64,000 nucleotides of DNA from Phycisphaeraceae bacterium (GTDB lineage: Bacteria; Planctomycetota; Phycisphaerae; Phycisphaerales; UBA1924): NCBI GenBank assembly GCA_020639235.1, contig JACKHC010000001.1, positions 1,798,001-1,862,000 on the forward strand, read 5' to 3'. Shown here piece by piece: positions 26,553-35,924 of the stretch. Under the pieces are notes generated by a model that searched no databases, was not told the origin of the DNA, and saw only the letters and a program-made list of their open reading frames with translations. Every line of letters starts with the position of its first letter. Within the stretch, counting starts at the first letter, position 1. The translations under genes were made by a program, and so were the position numbers.

Positions 26553-27761
26553 TCACCCCGCCAAAAGGTCGCTCAGGGCGGCGAGCACCCGGTCCAGTTC
26601 CTCGACGGTCGTGTACGCGCCGGGCGACAACCGCACCGTGCCGTCCGGGAACGTCCCCATCGCGCGGTGCGCGTTCGGCGCACAATGCAGCCCTGTCCGA
26701 ACCGCGATGTTGTACCGCTCGTCCAGCAGCCCCGCGATGTCCGGGCACGATCGTCCCTCGACAACGAACGACACCGACGCCGTCCGCTTTTTGATATCAC
26801 TCGGCCCGACCAGGCGCACGCCCGGCAATCCGCGCAGGTGCTCCGTCAGCCGGCGCACCATCTCGCGTTCATGTTCCAGCGCCCGCGCCGGCGCGTTCTC
26901 GATGGCCGCGAGCAGCCCGGCCATCCCGAGCGTGTTGGGCGTGCCCGCCTCGAAGTACATCGGGAGCTGGCGAGGCGTGACGGGTGAGACCGAGTCCCCC
27001 GCGGTGCCGCCCTGGCGCAGCGGGAGCATGCCCGGCGACTCGGAGTTCGGGTCGTACGCACGCTCGCCGACGAACAAACCGCCCACGCCGGTGGGACCGA
27101 GCAGCGACTTATGCCCCGTGAACGCGAACAAGTCGGCATTGAGCGCGTCGACATCGACCGCCAGCGCCCCGGTCGTCTGGGCGCCGTCGACGCAGAAGAG
27201 CGCATCCGGCCGCTCGCTCCGAAGTCTCGCGCCGATCTCCGCGACCGGTTGAATCGAACCGATTGCATTACTCGCGTGCGTGCAGCAGACCAAGACCGTC
27301 CGCTCGTTCGTCGCTTCGAGCATCGCATCGACATCGACAAAACCCTCTTCATCACACTCAACCACCGTCGAGTCGATCAAGCCCAGTTGCGTGAGTTCGT
27401 TGATCGGTCTCGAGATCGCGTTGTGTTCGAGCACCGTGAACACAACATGCGGCTTGATGTGCTTGTGCGCGATCAGCCGCGCGTTGATCACACCCTTGAT
27501 CGCGATGTTCAGAGCGTCCGTCGCGCCCGAAGTCAGAATCACACGCGACGCGTCCTCCGCGCCGATCACGCCCGCCACAGCGCTCCGGGTATCGTTCACC
27601 AGCTGTGTCGCCTGCCCCGCCATGCAGTGCAGCGCCCGCCCCGGCGAGCACGCGCTCTCATTCAGGAATCGCGCCATCGCCTCGGCGACCTGCGGCGGCT
27701 TAGGCCAACTCGTGGCAGCGTTGTCGAAATACGCGACATTCCGGCAGGTTGTGGCGATCAC
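26553..27761 (-). CDS. aminotransferase class V / cysteine desulfurase family protein
   Basis: The product has 402 residues and is a PLP enzyme. FDNAATSWPKPPQV is the N-terminal signature, TSGATDALNIAIKG follows, the PLP lysine lies in FTGHKSLLGPTGVGGL, and the cysteine of RTGLHCAPNAHRAMG matches the catalytic cysteine of the SufS/CsdA-like branch. It should release sulfur from cysteine, giving persulfide and alanine, though the acceptor is unknown and no suf or isc partner is nearby. GTG 27761 was chosen because AGAGAGG lies 9 bases upstream; the open frame reaches 27815. It lies within a long co-directional run on the minus strand. Confidence 0.88.
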   Translation of the reverse strand: MIATTCRNVAYFDNAATSWPKPPQVAEAMARFLNESACSPGRALHCMAGQATQLVNDTRSAVAGVIGAEDASRVILTSGATDALNIAIKGVINARLIAHKHIKPHVVFTVLEHNAISRPINELTQLGLIDSTVVECDEEGFVDVDAMLEATNERTVLVCCTHASNAIGSIQPVAEIGARLRSERPDALFCVDGAQTTGALAVDVDALNADLFAFTGHKSLLGPTGVGGLFVGERAYDPNSESPGMLPLRQGGTAGDSVSPVTPRQLPMYFEAGTPNTLGMAGLLAAIENAPARALEHEREMVRRLTEHLRGLPGVRLVGPSDIKKRTASVSFVVEGRSCPDIAGLLDERYNIAVRTGLHCAPNAHRAMGTFPDGTVRLSPGAYTTVEELDRVLAALSDLLAG

Positions 27762-27874
27762 GATCGGCACCTCTCTGTGAGTCAGTGTCGCCCGAGTGTA
27801 CCGTCCGACATGCACGAGGTGGACTCACGCCGAGCGGCCACAATCGGCCCCGCTCGCCCCGAATCCGCTCCCGG

Positions 27875-28969
27875 TCACCAGTCCCGGCGAACCGCCTCGA
27901 TGATCCGCTGCGCGGTCCGCACCGCCGCGAACCCCGCCTCAGCGTCGATCGGGGGCGTCGCGCCCGTCCGCACACACTCGAGGAACGCGTTGATCTCCAT
28001 CTCGAGCTGGTCCGCGTCGTCGATCTCCAGCGGCTCCATCGTCAGGATCTCGTGGTAGTTCAGATCGGAGAGGTCCGTCCCCTTGCGCAGTTCTTCGCGC
28101 ACCTCGTCCATCTGAATCGAGTTCGCGATCTTGCGGATGAGCATCCCCTTCTTCGCCGCGTAGTCGATGCTCACATACCCGTTCTCGCCGATGATCCGCG
28201 TTTTCCGCTCGGTCTTGAGTGCCAGTCGCGACGCCGTCACATTCGCGACGCACCTGCCGCGCGAAGTCTCAAACGTCAGCCGCGCGTTGCAGACATCCTC
28301 GTGCTCCGTCAACACGGCCACGCCCGACGCCTGGACCTCAACCGGCTCCTTCCCCTCCATGAGCCAGATCACGACATCCAGATCGTGGATCATCATGTCC
28401 ATCACGACCGACACATCCACGCTGCGGAATGTCATCGGGGAGACGCGATGCACCTCGAGGAATCTCGGTGAGACCCCCAGTTGCCCGCCGTCGCCCATCG
28501 CCTGACGCTGCGCCTGCTCCAGCGCCCGCACCGCCGGGTTGAACCGCTCGATGTGCCCGACCATCAGCGTCGCGCCCGACCGCTTCGCCAGCGTCGCCAT
28601 CTCGCGCGCCTCTTCGGGCGTATTGGCGAGCGGCTTCTCGATCAGGCACGCGATCCCCGCCTCAAGGAATGGTCGCGCACACTTCAGGTGGTACGTCGTC
28701 GGCACCGCGATCGAGACCGCGTCCACGCCCGCATCGATCAGGTCTTGCTCGGTCGCGAACGCGCGGCAACCCAGCGACTCGGCCGTCGTCTCGCGCCGGT
28801 CCTCCGATTCATCCACCACACCAACGAGTTCGACGCCCTCGAGCGTCGAGTATTTGCGCGCGTGGTGCCGCCCCATCCGCCCCACGCCGACCGTGCCGCA
28901 CCGCAGCACGCCCGTCTCCGTATTCACCGACGCCGGTTTCTTCATGCCGACCGATCCTGAAGTCGTCAT
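27875..28969 (-). CDS. Gfo/Idh/MocA family oxidoreductase
   Basis: The product has 364 residues. The NAD(P)-binding Rossmann fold starts CGTVGVGRMGRHHARKYS, and the family motif EKPLANTPEEA contains the conserved EKP lysine. The C-terminal alpha/beta domain contains GHIERFNPAVRALE, VMDMMIHDLDVVIWLM and NAFLECVRTG. The wording is close to UDP-N-acetylglucosamine 3-dehydrogenase-like members often found near lipid A genes, but no acyltransferase is adjacent, so the substrate stays open. ATG 28969 and ATG 28945 (MKKPAS) are both possible; the upstream frame to 29047 lacks similarity. It follows the zinc-ribbon membrane gene after 114 bases. Confidence 0.88.
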   Translation of the reverse strand: MTTSGSVGMKKPASVNTETGVLRCGTVGVGRMGRHHARKYSTLEGVELVGVVDESEDRRETTAESLGCRAFATEQDLIDAGVDAVSIAVPTTYHLKCARPFLEAGIACLIEKPLANTPEEAREMATLAKRSGATLMVGHIERFNPAVRALEQAQRQAMGDGGQLGVSPRFLEVHRVSPMTFRSVDVSVVMDMMIHDLDVVIWLMEGKEPVEVQASGVAVLTEHEDVCNARLTFETSRGRCVANVTASRLALKTERKTRIIGENGYVSIDYAAKKGMLIRKIANSIQMDEVREELRKGTDLSDLNYHEILTMEPLEIDDADQLEMEINAFLECVRTGATPPIDAEAGFAAVRTAQRIIEAVRRDW

Positions 28970-29083
28970 CGTGATCTGAGTCTCCACTTTGGATGCGAGC
29001 GTCCCTGCCCGCCGTCCGCTGAACCGCATAGCAGAGCACATCCGCAATCAATCCGCCACCCGCCCTAATAAGACCCGATCCGC

Positions 29084-30160
29084 TTAGTCGCCCTCGAGCC
29101 GGAAGATCGATCCCCCATCACCCGAGTCGTCCGGAGTCTCAGGAGCGGCCGCACGCCCCATGTCCGAGTCCTTCTCCAAACGAACCGGCAGGTCGCGCGT
29201 CGCCGACGGGTCACTCCCCAACGCGCCGCGCTGCGCCTCAACCTTCCGATTCTGCTCCTGACGCTCCTGCTCCGCCTTCTCCGCGAGCCGCGCCGCACGC
29301 GCATCGGCGTCCTTCGCGTTGAGGATCGCCCATCGCGTCACGCCAGCCAACTGCACACACCGCCAGGACAACAGGAACCACCCAACAGCCATCCCCAGCA
29401 GCGCAAAGATCCAGAAGATCGTCACGAGAAACATCAGGGCGAAATCCGTCACCACGGCCAGCTTGTGCACACCGTCCACCACGGCGCAGCCGCCCAGCAT
29501 CCACCCGACCGTCCGCAACTGCATCCCCAGGTTCAGATCGTCGGCCCAGTCCGCAAATTCCGCGAGCCGCAACGCTGTGGGCACGAGCCCCAGCGCCGCA
29601 ACGAACGCGCACGAATACGCGGCATAGTCCAAGGCCCCGGCCCCAGTCATCAAACCAACCCCGGCCAGCACGAACGCAACGGGCCACATCGGCTGCGTCA
29701 ACAGGATCCAACGCACCAACCGACGGTCCTCCGGGTTCGACTCCGTGAACCCAGGCCTCGTTCGGCACAGGAGCACCGCGCCCAACGACCACGACACCGA
29801 CCCACCCAGCGCCCCGACCATCGCGACGACCGACAGCACCGAGGCCAGCCCCGTGGCACGAAGAATCGGCAGCGAAAAAACGATCATCGGCACAACCGCA
29901 ATCAGGAACGCCCCGATTCCCGCCCATCCCATCATCAGAAACACCAGCATCAACCCACGCAGGTATCCCCGCGGCGCATCGATCATCAGGGCACGCTTGC
30001 CGCGCTTCCGCGCGCTGATCCCACGCCCGCACTCGGGGCACACGCCGCCCCGCCGCAGCCCCTTGAGGTTGTAGTCGCACTTCGGACACGCCTCGTCCTC
30101 GAGAATCACCGAACCGCCCTTCAGCGGATGGTTGCCCAGTTGTGACTCATCGATAGGCAT
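29084..30160 (-). CDS. membrane protein with N-terminal zinc ribbon
   Basis: The product has 358 residues. CPKCDYNLKGL and CPECG form a four-cysteine zinc ribbon near residues 25-45, a layout very common in planctomycete membrane proteins. Six to seven hydrophobic segments follow between about 67 and 275 (for example GLMLVFLMMGWAGIGAFLIAV). The C-terminal 80 residues are charged and soluble (AEKAEQERQEQNRKVEAQ, coiled-coil-like). Function is unknown. The next gene upstream on the strand, also a membrane protein, ends 23 bases before it, so the two likely form an operon. Confidence 0.8.
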   Translation of the reverse strand: MPIDESQLGNHPLKGGSVILEDEACPKCDYNLKGLRRGGVCPECGRGISARKRGKRALMIDAPRGYLRGLMLVFLMMGWAGIGAFLIAVVPMIVFSLPILRATGLASVLSVVAMVGALGGSVSWSLGAVLLCRTRPGFTESNPEDRRLVRWILLTQPMWPVAFVLAGVGLMTGAGALDYAAYSCAFVAALGLVPTALRLAEFADWADDLNLGMQLRTVGWMLGGCAVVDGVHKLAVVTDFALMFLVTIFWIFALLGMAVGWFLLSWRCVQLAGVTRWAILNAKDADARAARLAEKAEQERQEQNRKVEAQRGALGSDPSATRDLPVRLEKDSDMGRAAAPETPDDSGDGGSIFRLEGD

Positions 30161-30183
30161 GTTGTCGAATCGTACCCTCGCGA

Positions 30184-30930
30184 CTACGGCCCCGAGACCG
30201 GCTCGATCTCAGGCCCGATCTCCGCGGTCTCCCGAGCCAGGATCAAGGCCCCCACGATCGCCCGCGCCGACAACGCCGCGAGCGTCGTCATGACACCGAC
30301 CACTGCCATCAGAATCGCCGACGCCCACACCACCCACGACCCGTTCAACACGCCCATCACCGCCAGCACAACGACCGCAAGCCCGATCATCACACAGATC
30401 ACCCCCAGATTCGTTGTCGCCGACACAAGCCCCGTCCGCGCGTGCCTGGGCGACGCCGAGGCGATCTCCGCGCACGCCCACATCGCCAGCGCCAGAACGA
30501 TCAGCGTCAATACCGCGCCGACGCCCGCCCACCGCCCCACCAGTGCCGCATCATCGGAGAAGAACGCCACGAGCGATACGCCCGCGCACCCAGCGCCCAA
30601 TCCCCCGAGCGCGGGCACGAGCACGCCGAGTGCGAGCCGTGTCGCCGAATGCCGATGCTCCGGCGCGCCCGTCACGAGCAGCCGCGTAGCGCGCGCCATC
30701 ATCACCACCGATAAAACCCACGCCACCGCGATCCCCACCACGACTGCCGTCGCCAGCGCCTCGCTCCCGATCGAGATCATGGGCAGCACCGACGCCACAA
30801 CCAAGATCGTGCTCGCCAGCGCGAGCATCGTCGCGCCTCGATGCAACCGATACAGATACCACCGCCGCGCCACCCACAGCGGGAAACGCGCGTTGCCGTG
30901 ATCACTCGTTGGGTTATCGCTTTCGCTCAC
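30184..30930 (-). CDS. hypothetical six-helix membrane protein
   Basis: The product has 248 residues, nearly all hydrophobic, with about six transmembrane helices (for example MLALASTILVVASVLPMISIG, LALGVLVPALGGLGAGCAGV, GVICVMIGLAVVVLAVMGVL). There is no recognised domain. It lies 44 bases after purQ and 23 bases before the zinc-ribbon membrane gene, all on the minus strand. Ala/Val-rich low complexity makes family assignment unreliable. Confidence 0.7.
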   Translation of the reverse strand: MSESDNPTSDHGNARFPLWVARRWYLYRLHRGATMLALASTILVVASVLPMISIGSEALATAVVVGIAVAWVLSVVMMARATRLLVTGAPEHRHSATRLALGVLVPALGGLGAGCAGVSLVAFFSDDAALVGRWAGVGAVLTLIVLALAMWACAEIASASPRHARTGLVSATTNLGVICVMIGLAVVVLAVMGVLNGSWVVWASAILMAVVGVMTTLAALSARAIVGALILARETAEIGPEIEPVSGP

Positions 30931-30974
30931 ACCCGAGAGTATCGGCTACCGCGACGCATCCCGTCGAACCGCCA

Positions 30975-31787
30975 TCACGCCGACACGGTCCGCACCGCTT
31001 CCACCGCGTTCCTGAAGATCCGCAGCCCCGGCGGATCGCCCGTCCGCTGCTCCGGCGCCAGCCGCGTCCAGTACGGGTGATTGAACCACGACAGGTACCG
31101 ATCCGGGTGCGGCATCAACCCGAAAATCCGCCCGGACGGATCGCAGATCCCCGCGATGTTCCCCGCCGACCCGTTCGGATTGTCATCGCCCGCGTATCGC
31201 AGCGCCACCTGCCCGTTCCGCTCGATCGAAGCGAGCGTCCTCTCCGAATCGACCACGAACCGCCCCTCGCCGTGCGCGATGGGAAGTGTCATCAACTCCG
31301 CGTCATCCGTCAGCCCGCGCGTCCAGATGCACCGCGTCTCCGCCGGCACCTCCATCCGCACCCACCGATCGATGAACCGCGCCCCCGCGTTCTCCGCCAA
31401 CGCTACCGTCGACTCCGGTGGCTCTGTCGGCCAAACGCCGTGCGCGAATCCGGGCAGCAAACCCGTCTGCACCAGCACCTGAAACCCGTTGCAGATGCCG
31501 ATCATAGGAGTGCCGCGCTCCGCAGCATCGCGCAGCGCACCGTACAAGTGCTCGCGCACCCGCGTGCCGAATACGCGCCCCGCGCCGATGTCATCGCCGT
31601 ACGAGAACCCGCCGGGGAACCCGATCAAGTCGTACTTCTTGAGCATCCCCGGCTCGCTCATCACGCGATCCAGATGAACCAAGTCGACCCGCGCGCCCGC
31701 GAGCTCAAACCCGCGCACCATCTCGGCGTCGCAGTTGATCCCCGCGGAGCGAATCACGATGGCGGTGGGGGGTTGGGGGGAGGTCAT
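30975..31787 (-). CDS. purQ: phosphoribosylformylglycinamidine synthase, glutaminase subunit
   Basis: The product has 270 residues. It supplies ammonia from glutamine to PurL in the fourth step of purine synthesis. IRSAGINCDAEMVRGFELAGA is the N-terminal signature, GFPGGFSYGDDIGAGR the oxyanion region, GICNGFQVLVQTGLLPG carries the nucleophile cysteine, and PHPDRYLSW the catalytic histidine region. It is slightly longer than the usual 225-residue PurQ. It starts 3 bases after the purL stop, a clear operon arrangement in the order purL-purQ. Confidence 0.95.
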   Translation of the reverse strand: MTSPQPPTAIVIRSAGINCDAEMVRGFELAGARVDLVHLDRVMSEPGMLKKYDLIGFPGGFSYGDDIGAGRVFGTRVREHLYGALRDAAERGTPMIGICNGFQVLVQTGLLPGFAHGVWPTEPPESTVALAENAGARFIDRWVRMEVPAETRCIWTRGLTDDAELMTLPIAHGEGRFVVDSERTLASIERNGQVALRYAGDDNPNGSAGNIAGICDPSGRIFGLMPHPDRYLSWFNHPYWTRLAPEQRTGDPPGLRIFRNAVEAVRTVSA

Positions 31788-31790
31788 GGA

Positions 31791-34700
31791 TTACCAGTCC
31801 AGTGTGCCAAAGAATGCGTCGCGGAGTGTGGAGGTGGGGATGCCGTTGAAATTCCCGGAGCGCGTGAAGTGACCGCACCACAAAATATCGATCGCGTCTC
31901 TCTCTCGACGTATGTCGTCTTCCTCACTGAGAACTGCGTCGATCGAGGCTATAGATTCCGGGATGAGTCCAAACCGCGCTGACGCTTCAAATACACACGC
32001 GCGGACTTGTTCGAATTCGGGGCCTCCCGAGTAACCTGCGAGTTGCACCACATACTTGCCTACTTGTAGATGGTTCACCAATGTCTCGTCTTCGCAACCG
32101 GCTTCCTCGTTCCAAGGAACAAGGAACTCCCAATCTGCGTCGATGCCGCAATCTTCTTCTGATGCGATGGCCATCTCCGCCACGGCGAGGAGCACGCCTC
32201 CTTCGGAAACATCGTGTACGGCCAAGGCGAGCCCTCTTTGAATGACCAAATGAACTGCATACGCGGCCGCAGCACATCTAATAGGGTCAACCACCATTTG
32301 GCCATTTGCGAACTTGAGATCGTCTCCAATTGTGATGAATATGCCGCAAGAGCCAGTCTTGTCAGGCGAAAGCAACTTCGCATCCATCGTCACGCACTTG
32401 CTCACACCCGGCACGATGCCCACGCCGGAGATCAGCAGCGTCGGCGGAATCTCGATGAGCCGCCCGTCATCCGTGCGGAACTGGTTGTGCAGCGAGTCCT
32501 TGCCCGAAATGAACGGCGTCCGGTACGCCTTCGCCCCGTCGTAACAACCCTCGGCCGCGCGCACGAGCGAGCCCATATTCTCCGGCTTGTCGCAACTGGG
32601 CCAGCAGAAGTTGTCGAGAATCGCGATGCGCGTCGGGTCCGCGCCGACGCAGACGAGGTTGCGCACGCACTCGTCGATCGCGGCCAGCGCCATCAGATAC
32701 GGATCGCCGCCTTTATTCGGATCACCGAGCGCCGTCGCCATGCCGCACGCGATCGCCAGCCCCTGCTTCGAGCCCGCCACCGGCTGAATCACTGCCGCGT
32801 CGCCCGGCCCATCACCCAAAGGCCCAACCAGCGGCTTGATGATCGTGTTGCCCTGCACCTCGTGGTCGTACTGCCGCACGATCCACCGCTTCGACGCGAT
32901 GTTCGGATCGCTAAGCAACTTCAGCAGCGTCTTCTCGATGTCGATCTCGTCAGCGTCCGCCGCAGTCGGTTTCACTCCGACCTTCGGCTTCTCCCACTTC
33001 GCCTCGCGCGTCGGCATCGGGATGCCGTCGTGCAGGAACGCCATCGACAACCGCCCGACCTCGCCGCCGCGGTAGTTGAGGACGAGTTCCGCGTTTTCGG
33101 TGCCGAAGTGCCCGAGGTCGGCCAGTTCCACCTGCTCCTCATCGCAGATCTGCTGCAACGCCGCGACATTGCCGCTCGGCACCGCCAGCACCATCCGCTC
33201 CTGGCTCTCGGAGATCCAGATCTCGTCGTAGCGGAGCCCCTCATACTTCAGCGGCGCGCGATCCAGATGCACCTCGGCGCCGAGCTTCTCCCCCATCTCG
33301 CCCACCGCGCTCGAGAACCCGCCCGCGCCGCAGTCCGTGATCGCGTTGTACAGAGGTCCACCTTGCACATCCCGCGCCCGCAGAATCGCATCGAGCGTCC
33401 GCTTCTCCTCGATCGCGTTGCCGATCTGCACAGCGTGCGAGAACTCATCCGCATGCGAGTCCGTCAGCTCCGCCGACGAAAAGGTCGCGCCGTGAATCCC
33501 GTCGCGCCCCGTCCGCCCGCCCAGCGCGATGATCCGATCGCCCTTCTTCGCAGCACCCTTGCACAGATGCGCCGGAATCACGCCGATCGAGCCGCAGAAC
33601 ACCAGCGGATTCCCCACATACCGCTCATCGAAGTGCACAGCCCCGTTCACCGTCGGGATGCCCATCCGGTTCCCGTAATCGCGCACGCCAGCCACAACCT
33701 GCGTCAGAATCCGCTTCGGGTGCAGGCACCCGTTGGGAATGTCCGCCATGTCGGGCGGCGCGACGCAGAAGATGTCCGTGTTGGCGATCGGCGTGGCGCC
33801 CAAGCCCGTGCCGATGATGTCGCGGATGCACCCGCCCACGCCCGTCGCCGCGCCGCCGTACGGCTCGATCGCCGATGGATGGTTGTGCGTCTCCACCTTC
33901 ACGCACACGCCGAACTCGTCGTCGAACCGAATAATGCCCGAGTTGTCGACGAACACCGAGAGCGTCCAGTCCACGCCGTCGGCGATCAGTTCATTCGTCG
34001 CAGCCGCGACCGTTGACTTCAGCAGGTTGTGAATCGTCACCGACCCGTCCGCATTCACCACGTGATCCGGTCGGTTCGTCCAATCGATCACATCGTCCTC
34101 GGGGGGGGCGGGCGGCGTGATGCGCACGGTGGACTTCAAGGTCTTGTGCACGCAGTGCTCGGACCACGTCTGCGCGAGCGTCTCCAGTTCAACATCCGTC
34201 GGCTCTCTGCCCTGCTCGCGGAAGTACGACTGAATCGCGCGCATCTCGTCGAGCGACAGGAAAAGGTGCCCCTCGCGCGACAGCGTCCGCAGCGCCTCAT
34301 CGCCGAGCGTCGTGATCGTCACATGCCGCACCGTGCTCTCGGAGCCGGGGAACATCGCCAGATGCTCCGGGCAGTGGGGGGCATGATGAACGGCCTCGAT
34401 CACCGGGTTCGCCAGGAACCGCGACGCGATCTCGGCCGCCTGCTTCTCGCTGATGCCCGCCACATCGAACCGCTTCCCCGTCGATACGCGGCACTCCGCG
34501 CCCGTCAGTTCCAGAATCGTCGCCCGCACAGTCTCCGCCACCGGGTCCATTACGCCGGGCAGCGGATGCACCTCGATCGTCCTCTCACCCGCCGCCGCGC
34601 TCGACGCCCCGACCACCGATGTCTCCAACACAGAGTTCGTCAGCAGACGCGCCCGGACCCGCTCCACATCCGCGTCGCTCAGCATGCCCTCGATCAGGTA

Positions 34701-34889
34701 CACCAGCGCCGAACGCACCGCGCCCGCGCGAACCCCGATCGACGCCGCCTGCTTCCGCAGCGCATCGCCACGCGGATCCCCCGCGCGTTCATGCGGCCGC
34801 ACCTCGATGCGCACAAGGCGCACCGGATCGCTTCCAGTTTCTCGTTCTCGCATAGGTGAGCCAGTGGGGGCCATCGGGGGGGGCGTCAT
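31791..34889 (-). CDS. purL: phosphoribosylformylglycinamidine synthase, PurL with two N-terminal PurS-like domains
   Basis: The product has 1032 residues against about 740 for small PurL. Two PurS-like segments occupy roughly 24-92 (ending LLTNSVLETSVV) and 103-170 (ending FLANPVIEAVH). The FGAM synthase core follows: WSEHCVHKTLKS, CVKVETHNHPSAIEPYGGAATGVGG, GRTGRDGIHGATFSS, DCGAGGFSSAVGEMG, FISGKDSLHNQF, VHDVSEGGVLLAVAEMA. No glutaminase domain is present; purQ supplies it next door. With AGGA 7 bases upstream, ATG 34889 is preferred, though ATGs at 34874 and 34853 are in frame. The last about 190 codons (31800-32400) are clearly poorer in G+C than the rest of the gene while still encoding the normal PurL C-terminus. 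Confidence 0.95.
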   Translation of the reverse strand: MTPPPMAPTGSPMRERETGSDPVRLVRIEVRPHERAGDPRGDALRKQAASIGVRAGAVRSALVYLIEGMLSDADVERVRARLLTNSVLETSVVGASSAAAGERTIEVHPLPGVMDPVAETVRATILELTGAECRVSTGKRFDVAGISEKQAAEIASRFLANPVIEAVHHAPHCPEHLAMFPGSESTVRHVTITTLGDEALRTLSREGHLFLSLDEMRAIQSYFREQGREPTDVELETLAQTWSEHCVHKTLKSTVRITPPAPPEDDVIDWTNRPDHVVNADGSVTIHNLLKSTVAAATNELIADGVDWTLSVFVDNSGIIRFDDEFGVCVKVETHNHPSAIEPYGGAATGVGGCIRDIIGTGLGATPIANTDIFCVAPPDMADIPNGCLHPKRILTQVVAGVRDYGNRMGIPTVNGAVHFDERYVGNPLVFCGSIGVIPAHLCKGAAKKGDRIIALGGRTGRDGIHGATFSSAELTDSHADEFSHAVQIGNAIEEKRTLDAILRARDVQGGPLYNAITDCGAGGFSSAVGEMGEKLGAEVHLDRAPLKYEGLRYDEIWISESQERMVLAVPSGNVAALQQICDEEQVELADLGHFGTENAELVLNYRGGEVGRLSMAFLHDGIPMPTREAKWEKPKVGVKPTAADADEIDIEKTLLKLLSDPNIASKRWIVRQYDHEVQGNTIIKPLVGPLGDGPGDAAVIQPVAGSKQGLAIACGMATALGDPNKGGDPYLMALAAIDECVRNLVCVGADPTRIAILDNFCWPSCDKPENMGSLVRAAEGCYDGAKAYRTPFISGKDSLHNQFRTDDGRLIEIPPTLLISGVGIVPGVSKCVTMDAKLLSPDKTGSCGIFITIGDDLKFANGQMVVDPIRCAAAAYAVHLVIQRGLALAVHDVSEGGVLLAVAEMAIASEEDCGIDADWEFLVPWNEEAGCEDETLVNHLQVGKYVVQLAGYSGGPEFEQVRACVFEASARFGLIPESIASIDAVLSEEDDIRRERDAIDILWCGHFTRSGNFNGIPTSTLRDAFFGTLDW

Positions 34890-34946
34890 GCGCCAATCCT
34901 AGCAGCGCACGCCACCAGCAAATGGCCGAGCGCGTACACTCCGCGT

Positions 34947-35420
34947 GTGAATGCGGCCCAACAACTCGACACCGTCCTGCTCTACACGGACGGCGCCTGC
35001 TCAGGGAACCCCGGACCCGGAGGGTGGGCGTTCATCCTCAAGCACCCCGCCTCCGCCAAAGAGGTCGAGGGTGTCGGCGCCGAACTCGAGACCACCAACA
35101 ACCGCATGGAACTGATGGCGGTCATCGCGGGGCTCGAGGCCGTCAAGCGACCCTGTCGCGTCGAGATCTACTCCGACTCGCAGTACGTCCTCAAGGGGCT
35201 CAAGGAGTGGATGGACCAGTGGATCAAACGCGGCTGGCGCACGGCATCCAAACAACCGGTCAAGAACCAGGATTTATGGGAGCAACTCGATGCGCTCCGC
35301 AAGAAGCACGAACTCAGCTTCCATTGGATTCGCGGGCACAACGAGCACCCCGAGAACGAACGCTGCGACCGGATGGCCGTCGCCGCCCGTGAGGCCCTCG
35401 TCCACGGCATGCGCCCATAA
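34947..35420 (+). CDS. rnhA: ribonuclease HI
   Basis: The product has 157 residues. It cleaves the RNA strand of RNA:DNA hybrids in the cytoplasm. The catalytic set D-E-D-D is visible: YTDGACSGNPGPGGW (first Asp), TTNNRMELMAVIAGLEAV (Glu), IYSDSQYV (Asp) and ENERCDRMAV (last Asp), with the histidine loop WIRGHNEHPENE. The start is a GTG, 57 bases from the divergent purL start. Length and motifs fit the bacterial RNase HI family exactly. Confidence 0.96.
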   Translation: MNAAQQLDTVLLYTDGACSGNPGPGGWAFILKHPASAKEVEGVGAELETTNNRMELMAVIAGLEAVKRPCRVEIYSDSQYVLKGLKEWMDQWIKRGWRTASKQPVKNQDLWEQLDALRKKHELSFHWIRGHNEHPENERCDRMAVAAREALVHGMRP

Positions 35421-35519
35421 CACGCCCGATCTCGCCTAATCCGCGCAGACCCAACGCCGGGCCGTACTTTGCGCAACCGAGCCGCGCTCATTTCCGCCAG
35501 GCCATCGCATGATTCCATC

Positions 35520-35924
35520 ATGAAACGACGCCGTGGGGTGAGAATGGCGTTCCTCATGCTCGGCCTGTGCTCCGGGCTTGCAGGACTGGCGGCCGGGCAA
35601 GAGCGCATCACCGCGATCTTGCACGGCATCGGCGCGAAGATTCCCTTCGCCACCATCGAGTCGCCCGGAATCGTGCCGGGTGAAACCCAGTTCGATCCTC
35701 AGGTGATGCTCGCGACGCTCCCGATCTCGACGGGAATCTCCCAGCACGCTTCGCAATCGAGGAAACCCGAGCCGGGCGTGGTCATCTTCGGGCCCGGCGG
35801 CAACGGGCCGGACGTCGATATGTCCAAGATGAGACCGAACGCCGATCGACTCGAACGCCCGCCGGTCAAGGAGTCCTCGCTCGTGCAGGTCCGCGACACG
35901 GACGAAGTCAGCGGTCGTCGCTGA
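35520..35924 (+). CDS. hypothetical exported protein
   Basis: The product has 134 residues. A basic N-terminus and hydrophobic stretch (MKRRRGVRMAFLMLGLCSGLAGLAAGQ) look like a signal peptide; the mature chain is Pro/Gly-rich without recognised domain (FDPQVMLATLPISTGISQ, GVVIFGPGGNGPDVD). There is no clear ribosome site before the ATG. Its 3' end overlaps the end of the convergent thyX gene by 17 bases. Codon use resembles its neighbours, which supports a real gene, but the evidence is modest. Confidence 0.5.
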   Translation: MKRRRGVRMAFLMLGLCSGLAGLAAGQERITAILHGIGAKIPFATIESPGIVPGETQFDPQVMLATLPISTGISQHASQSRKPEPGVVIFGPGGNGPDVDMSKMRPNADRLERPPVKESSLVQVRDTDEVSGRR

